From assembly GCA_031261705.1 (NCBI GenBank), contig JAISJD010000044.1:70069-134068 (forward strand): a stretch of DNA of 64,000 nt. Reading direction: 5' to 3'. Shown here in pieces: positions 63,701 through 64,000 of this stretch. Origin of the DNA: Lactobacillales bacterium. GTDB lineage: Bacteria; Bacillota; Bacilli; Lactobacillales; Streptococcaceae. The notes beneath the pieces were generated by a model. It was not told the origin of the DNA, ran no database searches, and saw nothing but the letters and a program-made list of their open reading frames with translations. A program made the position numbers and the translations under genes. Every line of letters begins with the position of its first letter. The stretch's first letter is position 1.

Positions 63701-63774
63701 GAAGTTGTTCCTAGGAAACAAAATATAAGAGTGTTCCAATCGACCATTTCCGTATCTTTATTATTCAGGAACAA

Positions 63775-64000
63775 ATGCCAACTTTCAAATATTTTGAGTC
63801 AAGTTATTTAATATTACTAATTAGGAAAATGCTCGATAGGGTAAACGAAGAGGAACAAACCTCTTCGGAATATATTTTACGAGAAGAAGTAGATGCCGTT
63901 TTAGCTGATTTTTATTGTAATAATTGGTGTCGTAACGAAGAAGTTCCCTTTTTATGTACCTCTTTTTGTATGGATGTCTTACAAATTCAAAGAATCTCAG
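63775..64000 (+). CDS. Partial gene at the window edge, unknown, behind a bacteriocin-type promoter
   Basis: 75 codons are visible and continue past base 64000: MPTFKYFESSYLILLIRKML, then DRVNEEEQTSSEYILREEVD, FYCNNWCRNEEVPFLCTSFC and LQIQRIS. The frame is open back to about 63713. A weak AGGA lies before the ATG. It is helical with several Cys, and I do not recognise it. Being directly downstream of the response-regulator promoter it is a candidate member of the bacteriocin regulon, unless the promoter was grafted onto unrelated sequence. Confidence 0.4.
   Translation, partial: MPTFKYFESSYLILLIRKMLDRVNEEEQTSSEYILREEVDAVLADFYCNNWCRNEEVPFLCTSFCMDVLQIQRIS

Overview
The window looks like origin-proximal chromosome from a low-GC Gram-positive lactic acid bacterium, most likely in the Enterococcaceae or a close relative. 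This rests on a cluster of DnaA boxes in the first 500 bases, rpmH, jag and mnmE reading away from it, three parS or parS-like sites, an rpsF-ssb-rpsR / gdpP-rplI block, CcpA-type cre sites, a sortase-anchored (FPKTG) adhesin, and a ptb-buk-bkdDABC operon in the order I recall from Enterococcus faecalis. The species cannot be fixed from sequence alone. dnaA is expected just left of base 1 on the minus strand.

Layout. 1-10.3 kb: oriC, mtnN, small membrane proteins, rpmH, an orphan TreR-type repressor, jag, a PadR-DUF1700-DUF4097 operon, a possible small RNA, and mnmE. rnpA and yidC are missing between rpmH and jag. 10.5-15.6 kb: a frameshifted hicB remnant, then a LicT-controlled beta-glucoside PTS operon with promoter, cre site, RAT and terminator all visible. 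15.6-24 kb: small secreted proteins (two decayed), a Nox-like flavoprotein whose redox cysteine is replaced, and a 1554-residue repeat adhesin. 24-32.7 kb: branched-chain 2-oxo acid catabolism (ptb, buk, E3, E1alpha, E1beta, E2) and a PTS-IIC-like membrane protein. 32.7-37.4 kb: a plantaricin NC8-like two-peptide bacteriocin with immunity gene, an Mga-type regulator, an AgrC/ComD-type kinase and a truncated response regulator. 37.5-45 kb: rpsF-ssb-rpsR, gdpP-rplI, a HelD-like helicase and a GH25 muramidase. 45-55 kb: a LacI-type regulator, a phosphonate-type ABC operon with a 5'-nucleotidase and a large secreted protein, and dexB. 55-60.7 kb: a BlaI-type repressor, ABC fragments, a complete ABC pair, and DeoR and IclR regulators. 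61-62.7 kb: five 44-residue leaderless bacteriocin-like peptide genes plus a dead sixth copy. The right edge holds a second set of bacteriocin-type response-regulator boxes and a gene running off the end.

Four things stand out. (1) The leaderless peptide family at 61.15-62.60 kb has a cre-like palindrome at the same position relative to the -10 in both of its promoters. (2) Paired direct repeats 21 bp apart sit upstream of the two-peptide bacteriocin and again, as an inverted double set, at 63.6 kb; this implies one regulon split over 30 kb, while the local response-regulator gene is broken. (3) A dispersed intergenic repeat of about 121 bp, with terminal inverted repeats, recurs about nine times, always in the same orientation as the downstream gene and often in tandem. 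(4) A hairpin element occurs twice, 48 kb apart, with a compensatory base-pair change. All calls come from reading the sequence and its translations; no database search was possible.
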